A DNA stretch of 64,000 nucleotides from DATBQN01 sp963755825 (GTDB lineage Bacteria > Acidobacteriota > Thermoanaerobaculia > Multivoradales > UBA5704), in NCBI GenBank assembly GCA_963755825.1, contig CAVWLA010000001.1, positions 1,054,001-1,118,000 on the forward strand, given 5' to 3'. The translations under genes and the position numbers were made by a program. Below are positions 17,186 to 30,573 of the stretch, in pieces. The notes below the pieces were generated by a model. It worked only from the letters and a program-made list of their open reading frames with translations, had not been told where the DNA came from and ran no database searches. Position 1 is the first letter of the stretch; each line of letters opens with the position of its first letter.

Positions 17186-19648
17186 TCAGTCGACGCGGAC
17201 GCGCAGGCGCTCGCCCAAGGCGCGGAAGCCGGCGACCCACTCCTCCGCCGGCTGATCGCCGCGCGAGGCGCGCTCGCGGTGCCGCGGATAGGCGGTGCGG
17301 AGAGCCTCGCAGAAGAGGTCCTGCGGGCGCCCGAGGTCGACCTCGAGCCGCGCCGAGCCGGCGAGCGCGGCGGTCTCCTCCAGGCGGTCGAGTAGGCCGG
17401 GCTCGTCAGGGTCGGCGAGGAGCCGCTCCATGAGCAGGGCGAGGGTGGCGCCGAGGGCGTGGCCGAGGCCGTCTCCGGCGAGATCCACCCCCAGCAGGCT
17501 GGCCTCGGCGAGCCGCCGGCGCACCTCCTCGAGGTCGGCCGCGGGATCGCCCAAGGCGCCGCGGAGGTCGCCCGCGAGGACGACGTCGGCGACCGCGTAG
17601 AGGGGCGGCGGCAGCGGCGTGCCGAGGTCGCCGAGGAAGCGCAGCAGCGGCGCGTGATGACGGAAGAGGGCGCGCAGGTCGGCCTCGACGGCGCCGAGCG
17701 TCGAGCCGAGGATGAGGTCGAGGACGCGGCGCTGCTCGTCGCGGAAGAGCGAGCGCAGCGAGTACGGCAGGTCGCCCAACTGGCGGTCGAGGAGGCGCAC
17801 GACGGCCGGGAAGTCGGCGCGCTCGAAGGCGCGCCCAGCCGCCTCGATGAGCGCCTCCCAGGCCGCCTCCTCCACCTCCGCCGCGGCGGCGCGCACGCCG
17901 GCGCTCAGGTTGTGGTCGCTGAAATGGAGGACGGCGAAGACGAAGCGGGCCGACTCGGCGGTCGGCTCGGCGGTCACCCGCACGCGGCCGAGGACCAGAC
18001 GGGCGCCGCCGGCGCGGAAGGTGCGCTCCGCCTCGCGCTCGAAGCGGTAGCAGAAGATCCGCGTCCGCTCGGGGTAGTCCTCGAAGAGCGAGGCGATGGC
18101 GTAGTGGGCGGCCACCTGCGGCAGGGCGACCGCCGCCGGACGGACGTGGCGCTCATAGATGCGGCGGCCGTCGCCCGCCGCCGGATCGTTGCTCGCGGCG
18201 GCGGCGAGGCGGGCGAGGAAAGGCTCCTCGATCGCCTCACCCGTTTCGCCCGCTTCGCCCAAAAACAGCCGCTCGGCGAGCTGCACGGCGCGGCCGGCAT
18301 AGCGCAGGATCTGCAGCGTCTCGATCCCCGCGAGATCGTGGAAGAACCAGCCGCAGCTGGTGTACATGAGGAGGAGATGGCGCTGCATCTCGAGGAGCTC
18401 GAGCGCCCGCGCGAGCTCCGCCGCTGCGAGCGGCCGCCCGGCGAGCGCGCTGATCTGTTCGGCCCGCTCGGACCGCTCGCCGGCGCGCTCGCGCGCCAGG
18501 ACGACCGCGATGTAGCCGTCGCGCGCCGCCCAGGGGTCGGCAAAGAGCTCGCCCGCCGCCGCTTCGTAGCGCGGCGCCAGGGTGTCGCGCAGCCAGTCGA
18601 GCGCCTCGCGGAGCGGCTGCCGCCAGCTCTGCCGCGAGGAGTGCGCGCCGCCGGTCGCGCAGCCGCAGTCGCTCCGCCAGCGCTCGACGCCGTGGGCGCA
18701 GCTCCACGAGCTGCGCTCGACGATCTCGACCTCGTGCCGCGGCGGATGGAGCTCCAGGTGCTCGGCGTAGTTGGTCAGCCGCGTCGCCTCGTCCCCTTCG
18801 ATGCGCGCCAGGGCGTAGGCGAGCGCCATCTCGCCGTAGCGGTGGTGGTGGCCATAGCTCTCGCCGTCGGTCGCCACGTGGACGAGCTCGGGCTCGGCGC
18901 TCCCCGAGAAGCCGGCGAGGAGCCGGCAGGCGAAGGCCTCGCCGCTGTCGAGGAGGCCATCGAAGGCGACGGCGCGCGACAGCTCGCCCTGGTAGAAGAA
19001 GAGCGCCAGCGAGCGCCCCGAGGGCAGCGCGATGCGGTACGGCCGCCGGCCGTCGATGCGGCCGCCCGCCTCGCGCCAGGCCGTCTCGCCGACGGCGCGG
19101 AAGCGGCGCGCTTGGTGCGGCGCGAGGATGGTGAAGGCGACGCCGTGCGCCGCCAGGAGCTCCAGGCTCTCGACGTCGACGGCGGTCTCCGGCAGCCACA
19201 TCCCCTCCGCGGCGCGGCCGAAGCGGTGGGCGAAGTCGGCCAGGCCCCAGACGATCTGCGTCGTGCGGTCGCGCCGGTTGGCGAGCGGCAGGATGGCGTG
19301 GTTGTAAGCCTGCGCCAGGGCCGAGCCGTGGCCGGAGTAGATCTCGCGGCTGGCGCGGTCGGCGTCGAGCACGGCGCGGTAGACGGCGGGGCGCTCGCTC
19401 TCCAGCCAGGCGAGCAGCGTCGGCCCGAAGTCGAACGAAATGCGGCTGTAGTTGTTGACGATGCGCTCGATCCGCCCCTCGCGGTCGAGGATGCGCGCCG
19501 CGGCGTTCGGCGCATAGCACTGCGCCGTGATGCGGGCGTTCCAGTCGTGATCGGGATGCGCCGAGTCCTCGATCTCCACCGCCTGCAGCCAGGGGTTCTC
19601 CCGCGGCGGTTGGTAGAAGTGGCCGTGGATGCAGATCGAGCGACTCAT
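17186..19648 (-). CDS. GH57-family glycoside hydrolase with DUF3536
   Basis: This is an 820-residue cytoplasmic enzyme-like protein. The opening SICIHGHFYQPPRENPWL is the first conserved region of GH57 alpha-glucan-active enzymes. GMWLPETAVD carries the expected catalytic glutamate and VATDGESYGHHH the expected aspartate region. The C-terminal half, with SCGWFFHDLAGIETLQILRYA and many Arg/Glu-rich helices, fits DUF3536. The reaction is not established for this subfamily; an alpha-glucan substrate is likely because it is 12 nt upstream of treY and near the glgE operon. Confidence 0.88.
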   Translation of the reverse strand: MSRSICIHGHFYQPPRENPWLQAVEIEDSAHPDHDWNARITAQCYAPNAAARILDREGRIERIVNNYSRISFDFGPTLLAWLESERPAVYRAVLDADRASREIYSGHGSALAQAYNHAILPLANRRDRTTQIVWGLADFAHRFGRAAEGMWLPETAVDVESLELLAAHGVAFTILAPHQARRFRAVGETAWREAGGRIDGRRPYRIALPSGRSLALFFYQGELSRAVAFDGLLDSGEAFACRLLAGFSGSAEPELVHVATDGESYGHHHRYGEMALAYALARIEGDEATRLTNYAEHLELHPPRHEVEIVERSSWSCAHGVERWRSDCGCATGGAHSSRQSWRQPLREALDWLRDTLAPRYEAAAGELFADPWAARDGYIAVVLARERAGERSERAEQISALAGRPLAAAELARALELLEMQRHLLLMYTSCGWFFHDLAGIETLQILRYAGRAVQLAERLFLGEAGETGEAIEEPFLARLAAAASNDPAAGDGRRIYERHVRPAAVALPQVAAHYAIASLFEDYPERTRIFCYRFEREAERTFRAGGARLVLGRVRVTAEPTAESARFVFAVLHFSDHNLSAGVRAAAAEVEEAAWEALIEAAGRAFERADFPAVVRLLDRQLGDLPYSLRSLFRDEQRRVLDLILGSTLGAVEADLRALFRHHAPLLRFLGDLGTPLPPPLYAVADVVLAGDLRGALGDPAADLEEVRRRLAEASLLGVDLAGDGLGHALGATLALLMERLLADPDEPGLLDRLEETAALAGSARLEVDLGRPQDLFCEALRTAYPRHRERASRGDQPAEEWVAGFRALGERLRVRVD

Positions 19649-19837
19649 GACGGCGGGCCTCAGGCGGAACCGGGCTGGCGGCGGAGCCCTATCCTACCAG
19701 CTGCGAAGCGCCAGCTGAGGAGCGGCGGGGCGGCGGGCGGGCCGATCGGCACGCCATGCCGCGATCTCGCGCGCGCTCTGATACCTTAGGGCGCCTGGAG
19801 ACGCCGGAAGCGGAGACGAGACGACCCTGGAGGTGAC

Positions 19838-20563
19838 GTGACCCGCCGCGAAAAAGCCGACAAGATCGGGGAGATCCTCGATCGCCTCTATCCCGCGGTC
19901 GACATCCCGCTCACCCATCGCGATCCCTTCACCCTGCTGGTCGCCGTCGTCCTCTCCGCGCAGACCACCGACAAGCTGGTCAATCAGGTCACCCCCGAGC
20001 TCTTCGCCCGCGCCAGCACGCCGCAGGAGATGGCGCAGCTGCCCGTCGAGGAGATCGCCGGGCTCATCCGCCGCATCGGGCTCACCCGCGCCAAGGCGCA
20101 CAACCTGAAGCAGCTCTCCACCCTCCTCGTCGCCGAGCACGGCGGCGAGGTGCCGCGGAGCTTCGAGGCGCTGGAGGCGCTCCCCGGCGTCGGCCACAAG
20201 ACCGCCTCGGTGGTGATGAACCAGGCGTTCGGCCAGCCGGCCTTCCCGGTCGACACCCACATCCACCGGCTGGCGGCGCGCTGGGGCCTGTCGCCGGCGA
20301 AGACCGTCGAGCAGACCGAGCGCGACCTCAAGAGCCTCTTCCCCGAGGAGAGCTGGGGGAAGGTCCACCTGCAGATGATCTATTTCGGCCGCGAATACTG
20401 CCCCGCCCTCCGCCACGACTTCGAGGCCTGCCCGATCTGCTCCTGGGCGGCCTCGGGGCAGCGCAAGGGCGCCGAGCGGCGGCGCACCGCCGGCCTCGGG
20501 CGGACCCGCGGGGGCACCTCGACGCCGCCTGGCCGGCCGCGGTCCAGCCGCTCGTCGTCCTAG
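19838..20563 (+). CDS. nth: Endonuclease III-like DNA glycosylase
   Basis: This is a 241-residue HhH-GPD base-excision repair glycosylase with a GTG start. The helix-hairpin-helix LPGVGHKTASVV, with its catalytic lysine, and the GPD aspartate in FPVDTHIHRLAARWGL are present. The C-terminal cluster region reads C-x9-C-x2-C and then has no fourth cysteine, unlike the C-x6-C-x2-C-x5-C of E. coli Nth, so a canonical 4Fe-4S cluster is doubtful. About 30 extra basic residues follow. It is the only plus-strand gene between 14.4 and 30.5 kb, and its stop overlaps the glgB stop by 4 nt. Confidence 0.9.
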   Translation: MTRREKADKIGEILDRLYPAVDIPLTHRDPFTLLVAVVLSAQTTDKLVNQVTPELFARASTPQEMAQLPVEEIAGLIRRIGLTRAKAHNLKQLSTLLVAEHGGEVPRSFEALEALPGVGHKTASVVMNQAFGQPAFPVDTHIHRLAARWGLSPAKTVEQTERDLKSLFPEESWGKVHLQMIYFGREYCPALRHDFEACPICSWAASGQRKGAERRRTAGLGRTRGGTSTPPGRPRSSRSSS

Positions 20564-22752
20564 CCGCTTCGCTTGAGGAACACCGCCGCCAATGGCGGCA
20601 GCGTCAGGGTCAGCGAGTGGGTGCGGCCGTGGAGCGGCAGCGGCGCCGCCTCGATGCCGCCGAAGTTGCCCTGCCCGCTGCCGCCGTAGACCGGCGCGTC
20701 GCTGTTCAAGATCTCGCGCCAGAAGCCGCCGGCCGGCGCCCCGATGCGATAGTTGGTGCGCAGGAGCGGCGTGAAGTTGAGCACCACGATGATCGGCTCG
20801 GACGCCGGATCGCCCCGGCGCAGGAGCGCGAGGGTGCTGTTGATCCCGTCGCTGCAGTCGATCCACTCGAAGCCCCGCGGGTCGGCGTCGAGCTGGTGGA
20901 GCGCCGGCTCGTCGCGGTAGAGCTTCAGCACGTCGCCGAGGAGCCGCGCGAGACCCGCCGGGAGCGGCTCGCCGGCGAGGTGCCAGTCGAGGCTCGCGTC
21001 GTGGTTCCACTCGCGGAGCGAGCCGAGCTCCGAGCCCATGAAGAGGAGCTTCTTGCCCGGCTGGGCGACCAGGTAGGAGAAGAGCAGCCGGAGGTTGGCG
21101 AAGCGCTGCCAGAGGTCGCCCGGCATCTTCGCCAGCAGCGACCCCTTGCCGTGCACCACTTCGTCGTGCGAGAGCGGCAGCACGAAGCTCTCGGTCCAGG
21201 CGTAGATGGTGCGGAAGGTGAGGAGGTTCTGATGGAACTTGCGGTGCACCGGGTCCTTGGCGAAGTAGTCGAGGGTGTCGTGCATCCACCCCATGTCCCA
21301 TTTGAAGCCGAAGCCGAGGCCGCCCAGGTAGAGCGGCCGCGACACCATCGGCCAGGCGGTCGACTCCTCGGCGATCACCTGCGCGTCGGGGAAATCACCG
21401 TAGAGCCGCTCGTTCAGCTGGCGCAGGAAGGCGATCGCCTCGAGGTTCTCGCGGCCGCCGTGGACGTTGGGGATCCACTCCCCCTCGCGCCGCGAGTAGT
21501 CGCGGTAGAGCATCGAGGCGACGGCGTCGACGCGGATGGCGTCGGCGTGGTAGCGATCGAGCCAGAAGCGGGCGCTGCTCCCCAGGAAGCTCCGCACCTC
21601 GCTCCTGCCGTAGTTGAAGATGTAGCTGTTCCAGTCGGGGTGGAAGCCGAGCCGCGGGTCGGCGTGCTCGTAGAGGTGGGTGCCGTCGAAGAAGGCGAGC
21701 GAGAACTCGTCGCTCGGGAAGTGCGACGGCACCCAGTCCAAGATCACCCCGATCCCCCGCTGGTGGAGGTGATCGACGAGGAACATGAAGTCCTGCGGCG
21801 TGCCGTAGCGGCTGGAGGGGGCGAAGTAGCCCGTCGTCTGGTAGCCCCAGGAGCCGTAGAAGGGGTGCTCCATGACCGGCAGCAGCTCGACGTGGGTGAA
21901 GCCGAGCGCCGCGACGTGGTCGGCGAGGAGCGGCGCCAGCTCGCGGTAGGAAAGCATGCGGCCGCCCTCCTCGGGCACCCGCCGCCAGGAGCCCAGGTGC
22001 ACCTCGTAGATCGAGATCGGCGCCCGCGCCGACTGCAGGCCGCCCCGCTTCGCCATCCACTCGGCGTCGTTCCAGGCGTAGTCGAGGTTCCAGATCACCG
22101 AGGCCTGGCGGGGCGGCGCCTCGGTGTGGAAGGCGAAGGGGTCGGCCTTGTCGGCGCGGAAGCCGCGATAGCGCGAGACGAGGTGGTACTTGTAGCGCAT
22201 CCCCGGCGCGGCGTCGGGGGCGAACCCCTCCCAGACGCCGGAGGTGCCGCGCGCGGCGAGCGGCGAGGCGTCGCGGTCCCAGCCGTTCCAGTCGCCGATG
22301 ACGGAGACCCGCTCGGCGTTCGGCGCCCACACCGCGAACCAGGTGCCGGCGCGGCCGGCGCGCTCGCCCGGGTGCGCCCCCAGCCCCTCGTACAGCCGGT
22401 AGTGGGTCCCCTCGTTGAGGAGATAGAGATCCTGCTCGCCGAGCCCGCTCTCGCCATCCCGAGCCGGCACCGCCCCCTTCGCGTCGACCGCCACTCCCGT
22501 CGCCTCCTCGCGGCGCGTGCGCCGCGGCTTGACCACCTTCGCTGCCGGCCGGGCGCGCGCCGGCTCCGCCTTTGCCCTGGCCTTCGCCTTCGTCTCCGTT
22601 GCCGGCGGCACCGGCGCCGCCGCTTCGACCGGTTTCGGTTGGCGCGGTGTGCGGCGCTGCCCGGCGGCGCTAGCCGCCCTGGGCGGGGCCGCCGGCTTCT
22701 CGCTCCCGCGGCCGCGCCGCTTGGCGGTCGTCTCCTCGCTCGTCTCCGTCAT
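20560..22752 (-). CDS. glgB: 1,4-alpha-glucan branching enzyme with Lys/Ala-rich N-terminal extension
   Basis: This is a 730-residue enzyme that introduces alpha-1,6 branches. Residues about 1-105 are a low-complexity Lys/Arg/Ala/Pro extension. A CBM48-like N-domain follows (WFAVWAPNAERVSVIGDWNGWDRD), then the GH13 barrel with ELLPVMEHPFYGSWGYQ, the nucleophile in AIRVDAVASMLYRDYSR, the acid/base in VIAEESTAWP and LPLSHDEVVHGKGSL. It is the last gene of the glgE-treS-malQ-glgB operon. Its annotated start lies 83 nt inside the malQ 3' end; a later start within the low-complexity extension is possible. Confidence 0.94.
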   Translation of the reverse strand: MTETSEETTAKRRGRGSEKPAAPPRAASAAGQRRTPRQPKPVEAAAPVPPATETKAKARAKAEPARARPAAKVVKPRRTRREEATGVAVDAKGAVPARDGESGLGEQDLYLLNEGTHYRLYEGLGAHPGERAGRAGTWFAVWAPNAERVSVIGDWNGWDRDASPLAARGTSGVWEGFAPDAAPGMRYKYHLVSRYRGFRADKADPFAFHTEAPPRQASVIWNLDYAWNDAEWMAKRGGLQSARAPISIYEVHLGSWRRVPEEGGRMLSYRELAPLLADHVAALGFTHVELLPVMEHPFYGSWGYQTTGYFAPSSRYGTPQDFMFLVDHLHQRGIGVILDWVPSHFPSDEFSLAFFDGTHLYEHADPRLGFHPDWNSYIFNYGRSEVRSFLGSSARFWLDRYHADAIRVDAVASMLYRDYSRREGEWIPNVHGGRENLEAIAFLRQLNERLYGDFPDAQVIAEESTAWPMVSRPLYLGGLGFGFKWDMGWMHDTLDYFAKDPVHRKFHQNLLTFRTIYAWTESFVLPLSHDEVVHGKGSLLAKMPGDLWQRFANLRLLFSYLVAQPGKKLLFMGSELGSLREWNHDASLDWHLAGEPLPAGLARLLGDVLKLYRDEPALHQLDADPRGFEWIDCSDGINSTLALLRRGDPASEPIIVVLNFTPLLRTNYRIGAPAGGFWREILNSDAPVYGGSGQGNFGGIEAAPLPLHGRTHSLTLTLPPLAAVFLKRSG

Positions 22753-24818
22753 CTGCCGTCTCTCCTCTGCGCAGTCGGTTGATTCGCTCCAACGTCTCGA
22801 CCACTGCGGGGAGGGACGAGAACTCTTCGAAGCTCAGGCGGGCCTTGCGCCGCCAGTTGGTCCGCTCGGAATGGGTGCCAGGCACGTTCTGGGGCGCGGT
22901 CTCCCCCCAGAGGTCCTCGAGATTGACCAGCACGAGGCGCGCCGGGCTCGCCGCCAGCCAGGCGAGCCGCTCGGCGAGCACCGCCTGGGCGGCGCCGGGC
23001 GCTTCGGGGTCGGGCGAGCCGGGCACCAGGGCCGCCATGCCGCGCCGCAGAGCCCGCCGCCGCTCGCGCTCGGCGGCCGCCTGGCCGGCGTCGAAGAGGC
23101 CGAGGTCGGCGAGGTCGGCGACGTCGTCGCCCTTCCAGAAGGCGCGGAAGGTCGGCATGTCGTGGGTGTTGAGGCTCGCCGCGGAGTCCGCCGGCGGCGT
23201 GCGCGGGTGCCCCTCGCTCCCCGGCTGCAGCTCGTACTGGAGGACGTACATGCCGAGGACGCCGTGGCGCCCCATCGCCTCCCCCACCTCCGGCGGCACC
23301 GTCCCCAGGTTCTCGCCGACGATCGCGGCGCGATGGCGGTGCGACTCGAGCGAGAGCACGGCGTAGAGCTCCTCGGCCGGATAGCGCACGTAGACGCCGT
23401 CGGCCGCCTCCATGCCGCGCGGGATCCAGAACAGACGGTGAAGCTGCATAACGTGGTCGATGCGCAGCATGCCGGCGTGCTCGAGGTGGTGGCGCAGGCA
23501 GTCGACGAGGTGGGCGTAGCCCTGCTCGCGCAGGCGCTCGGGGTTGATCGGCGGGAAGCCCCAGCTCTGCCCGCGGGTGAAGAAGGTGTCCGGCGGCGCC
23601 CCCGCCGAGACCTCGCGGGCGAACAGCCAGGGCTGGCGCCAGACGTCGTAGGAATCGCCGCCCACCCCGAGCGGCAGGTCGAGATAGAGGCCCGGCCCGC
23701 GCCGCCGCGCCTCGAGCGACAGGGCGCGCATCTGCTCGGCGGTCGCCCACTGCGCCCACAGGTGATAGCGGCGATCCTCCTCGTCGTAGTCGGCGGCGGC
23801 GAGGGTGCCATCGCGCAGGCGCTCCGGCCAGGCCGGCCAGACCTCGCCGCGGCGATCGAGCACGGCGCGGAAGGCGGCGTAGGTCTCCACCTCCGGATTT
23901 TCCCTGACGAAGCGCTGCAGCTCCTCGCGCCGCTCGCCTTCGCGAGAGAAGAAGCGGTGCGCCATCTCCTCGCCGGCCCGCCGTTTGAGCGCCGCCAGGC
24001 GCGGATAGTCGACGAGCGGCGCGGCGCGCAGAGCGTCGATCTCGCGCTGGAAGGCCGGCGAGTCGACGAGGCGGCGGGCGCCCGGCGAGTCGTCGAGCTC
24101 CGGGCAGGCGCGGAGGTCGAGATAGAGCTCGTTCCAGAACCGCCGCGAAACCGGCGAGTAGGGCGACGGCTCGCACGGCTCGTCGAGATAGGCGGCGAGG
24201 AGCGGCAGGGTCGCCACGACGCCGCCGCCGAGGTCGGTCGTCCAGTCGACGAGCCGCGCCAGATCCGAGAGGTCGCCCGCTCCCCAGCTGCGCCGGGTGG
24301 CGAGCGCATAGAGCGGCAGGAAGACCCCCCAGGAGGGCGGCCCCTCGGCGCCGAAGGCGCGGCGGGGGGCGGAGATCACCGTCGCCTCGGCGTTGCGCTG
24401 CGCGGTCTTCAGGCGCAGGCGGTGGCGGCCCGGCGGCAGCGTCTCGGTGAGGGCGAAGCGCCAGGCCCGCTCCTCGACCTGCTGCAGCGAGTCGCGGTCG
24501 ACCACCCAGGCGCGCCGCCCGCCGTCCTCGAGGTCGAGGTGGCAGGCGAGCGAGCCGTCCTCGTCGCGGCGCAGGCGCAGGAGGAGCGCCGGCGGCGCGC
24601 CGTCCCAGGCGACGAAGACCGGCTCGAGCATCCGGTCGTCGAGCTCGGCGCGGCGGGCGTCGAGGGCGTCGGCGAGATCGGCCGGGCTGTCGAGCGGCAC
24701 GCCCATGGCGCGCAGCACGCCGGCCAGCGCCTCCGGCCGCGCGCCGCGGAGCTGCCCCATGGCGTCGTAATAAGACGGCTGGATGCCGTAGGAGACGGCC
24801 AGCTCGAGGAGCGGATCG

Positions 24819-24826
<8 letters not shown>
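22670..24826 (-). CDS. malQ: 4-alpha-glucanotransferase (amylomaltase)
   Basis: This is a 718-residue GH77 enzyme that disproportionates maltodextrins. The start MADDPLLELAVSYGI at 24826 overlaps the treS-maltokinase stop by 8 nt. GH77 landmarks are SYGIQPSYYDAMG, PSYSPVS-like SPYSPVSRRFWNELYLD, SWGFPPINPE, the nucleophile in LRIDHVMQLHRLFWIP, the acid/base in IVGENLGTVP and SLNTHDMPTFRAFW. The last ~30 residues are a charged tail that overlaps the glgB start by 83 nt. Its position inside a GlgE operon suggests it reshapes linear glucans for GlgE and GlgB. Confidence 0.93.
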
Positions 24827-28307
<3,481 letters not shown>

Positions 28308-28327
28308 GCGGCGTGCTCCCCCGGGTC

Positions 28328-30328
28328 TCAGGTGAAGTAGTCGAAGTCCCGCTCGGTGCGCGTCCGCCGGCGGACGCGGAAGACGTGCGCCGGCGCCGAG
28401 GCGGGGTCGAGCTGGACGAAGTTGTGGGCACCCTGCCAGAGGTAGCGGGCGCCGGACAGCAGGTCGTGCACCTGGAAGCCCTCGCCGGCGCCGAGCCCGA
28501 GCTCGCCCAGGTCGAGGTCGATCCAGCCCGCCTGCAGGTGGTGGGGATCGAGGTTCACGACGGTGAGGACGACGTTGTCGCCGCCCTCGTTGATCTTGCT
28601 GTAGCAGAGGAGCTGCTCGTTGTCGGTGGGATGGAAGCGCAGGCCGCGGTCGGACTGCAGGGCCGGGTTCTCGCGCCGGATGCGGTTCACCCGCGCCACC
28701 AGCTCGGCGAGGCTGTCGGCGCGGCCTAGGTCCCAGGCGCGGAGCTGATACTTCTCCGAGTCGACGTACTCCTCGCCGCCGGGGTCGCGCGCCACGTTCT
28801 CCATCAGCTCGAACGGCGGCCCGTAGATGCCGTAGCTCGCGGCGAGGGTGGCGGCGAGGACGAGGCGCTGGGCGAAGGCGGGCCGGCCGCCGTACTGCAG
28901 GCGCTCGGTGAGGATGTCCGGCGTGTTCGGCCAGACGTTGGGGCGGAAGAACTCGGCGACCTCGGTGCGGGCGAGCTCGGTGAAGTAGGCGGCGAGCTCG
29001 CCGCCGCTGTTGCGCCAGGTGAAGTAGGTGTAGGACTGGGTGAAGCCGAGCTTCGCCAGGCGGTACATGATCTTCGGCCGGGTGAAGGCCTCGGCCAGGA
29101 AGAGGGCCTCCGGGTGCTCGCGCTTCACCTCGCCGATCAGCCACTCCCAGAACGGCAGCGGCTTGGTGTGCGGGTTGTCGACGCGGAAGATGCGCACGCC
29201 CTGGCCGATCCAGTGGTCGACGACGCTCTTCAGCTCCGCCCACAGGCCGGCGCGATCGGCGGTCTCGAAGTCGAAGGGGTAGATGTCCTCGTACTTCTTC
29301 GGCGGGTTCTCGGCGTATTGGATGCTGCCGTCCGGGCGGTGGCGGAACCACTCAGGGTGCTCGCGCACGTAGGGGTGATCGGGCGAGCACTGGAAGGCGA
29401 TGTCCAAGGCGATCTCCATGCCGAGATCGCGCGCCGCGGCGACCAGGCGGCCGAAGTCGGCGAGATCGCCGAGCTGCGGGTGGATCGCCTTGTGGCCGCC
29501 CTCGGCGCCTCCCATCGCCCACGGGCTGCCGACGTCGCCCGGAGCGGCGCGGACGGCGTTGTTCTTCCCCTTGCGATGGGTGACGCCGATGGGGTGGATG
29601 GGTGGCAGGTAGACGACGTCGAAGCCCATGCCGGCGACGTAGCGCAGGCGCTCGGCGCAATCCGCGAAGGTGCCGTGGCGGCCGGCCGGTCCGCAGGAGC
29701 GCGGGAAGAGCTCGTACCAGCTGCTGAAGCGCGCCCGCGGCCGGTCGACGACGACCGCCAGCTGGCGGCGGTAGAGGGTCGCCGCGTGGCGATCGGAGTG
29801 GCGGTCCATCAGCTCCTCGAGCTCGGCGTCGAGGGCGAGGCGCAGAGGCGCCGCGCCGTCGCCGCTCCGCGCCAGGTCGCGGGCGAGGCCGGCGAGCACC
29901 CGCGCGTCGGCGCGCCGGCCGGCCGCCTGAGCGCGCCGGCCCGCCTGCTCGATGTGGCCGGCGCCCACCGCGAGGTCGACCGCCACCTCCTGTCCGGCGT
30001 CGACGCGCTTCTTCAGATCGCGCCGCCAGGTACGGAAGGCGTCGACCCAGGCGAGCACCGAGTAGGTGTAGCGGCCCATCTCGGCGACGGTGAAGGCGCC
30101 GCGCCAGCGGTCGTTGCCGAGCGCCTGCATGGCGACCTCGCGCCAGGCGGCCTCGCCCTCGCGGCGCCAGAGGAGCACGCAGCGGACGGCGTCGTGGCCG
30201 TCGGCGAAGGCGTCCGCCTCAACGGTTACCCCCTCCCCCACCACGCGCTTGATCGGGAAGCGCCCGCCGTCCACCTCCGGCGCCACGCCCTCGATCTCCA
30301 CCCGCTGTCTCTCGGCCTCCGCCGCCAT
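28328..30328 (-). CDS. glgE: Alpha-1,4-glucan:maltose-1-phosphate maltosyltransferase
   Basis: This is a 666-residue GH13_3 enzyme that extends alpha-1,4-glucan with maltose from maltose 1-phosphate. An N-terminal beta domain (residues about 15-120) precedes the barrel. Key elements are the PPIHPIGVTHRKGKNN phosphate/maltose-site loop, SPDHPYVREHPEWFRHRPDGSI, the nucleophile region IFRVDNPHTKPLPFWEWLI and the acid/base region LFLAEAFTRPKIM, followed by YTYFTWRN. It is the first gene of the minus-strand operon glgE, treS-mak, malQ, glgB. A purine-rich GGGAGG lies just upstream of the ATG. Confidence 0.96.
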   Translation of the reverse strand: MAAEAERQRVEIEGVAPEVDGGRFPIKRVVGEGVTVEADAFADGHDAVRCVLLWRREGEAAWREVAMQALGNDRWRGAFTVAEMGRYTYSVLAWVDAFRTWRRDLKKRVDAGQEVAVDLAVGAGHIEQAGRRAQAAGRRADARVLAGLARDLARSGDGAAPLRLALDAELEELMDRHSDRHAATLYRRQLAVVVDRPRARFSSWYELFPRSCGPAGRHGTFADCAERLRYVAGMGFDVVYLPPIHPIGVTHRKGKNNAVRAAPGDVGSPWAMGGAEGGHKAIHPQLGDLADFGRLVAAARDLGMEIALDIAFQCSPDHPYVREHPEWFRHRPDGSIQYAENPPKKYEDIYPFDFETADRAGLWAELKSVVDHWIGQGVRIFRVDNPHTKPLPFWEWLIGEVKREHPEALFLAEAFTRPKIMYRLAKLGFTQSYTYFTWRNSGGELAAYFTELARTEVAEFFRPNVWPNTPDILTERLQYGGRPAFAQRLVLAATLAASYGIYGPPFELMENVARDPGGEEYVDSEKYQLRAWDLGRADSLAELVARVNRIRRENPALQSDRGLRFHPTDNEQLLCYSKINEGGDNVVLTVVNLDPHHLQAGWIDLDLGELGLGAGEGFQVHDLLSGARYLWQGAHNFVQLDPASAPAHVFRVRRRTRTERDFDYFT

Positions 30329-30556
30329 CTACGCCTCCCGAGCCTCCCGCCAGCCTGCCGCCGCGCGCTGCAGAACCCCTGCCAACGAGCGCCCTCCATG
30401 GCGGCGCCCGCGCCGCGCCGCCTGTTTACCAGATTGAGCGCGGGGTGGCAAAAACGGCGGCCGGCTCGGACGGCTCGGCCGCCGCCTGCCACCAGCCGCC
30501 GCCGGAACCGGCGGGGCGGCGCTCCAGGCGCGGACCACTAGAAAAAGCGATTCTGC

Positions 30557-30562
30557 TAACAT
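30557..30562 (+). promoter_or_regulatory. -10-like TAACAT before the sigma-factor gene
   Basis: TAACAT lies in the only AT-rich stretch (30540-30573) between glgE and the divergent sigma gene. It ends 11 nt before the GTG at 30574, giving a very short or absent leader. Confidence 0.35.
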
Positions 30563-30573
30563 ATGGCTACATC

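Noticed and set aside
15335..17395. A 686-codon plus-strand frame opposite treY
   Set aside because: It has no domain, biased Arg/Gly/Val composition and lies wholly antisense to a clear enzyme gene. The same applies to the long antisense frames at 17459-19789, 20617-22782 and 25674-28340.
30445..30573. N-terminal extension of the sigma factor from 30445
   Set aside because: It is low-complexity, overlaps the AT-rich promoter region and is unlike family N-termini; GTG 30574 fits better.
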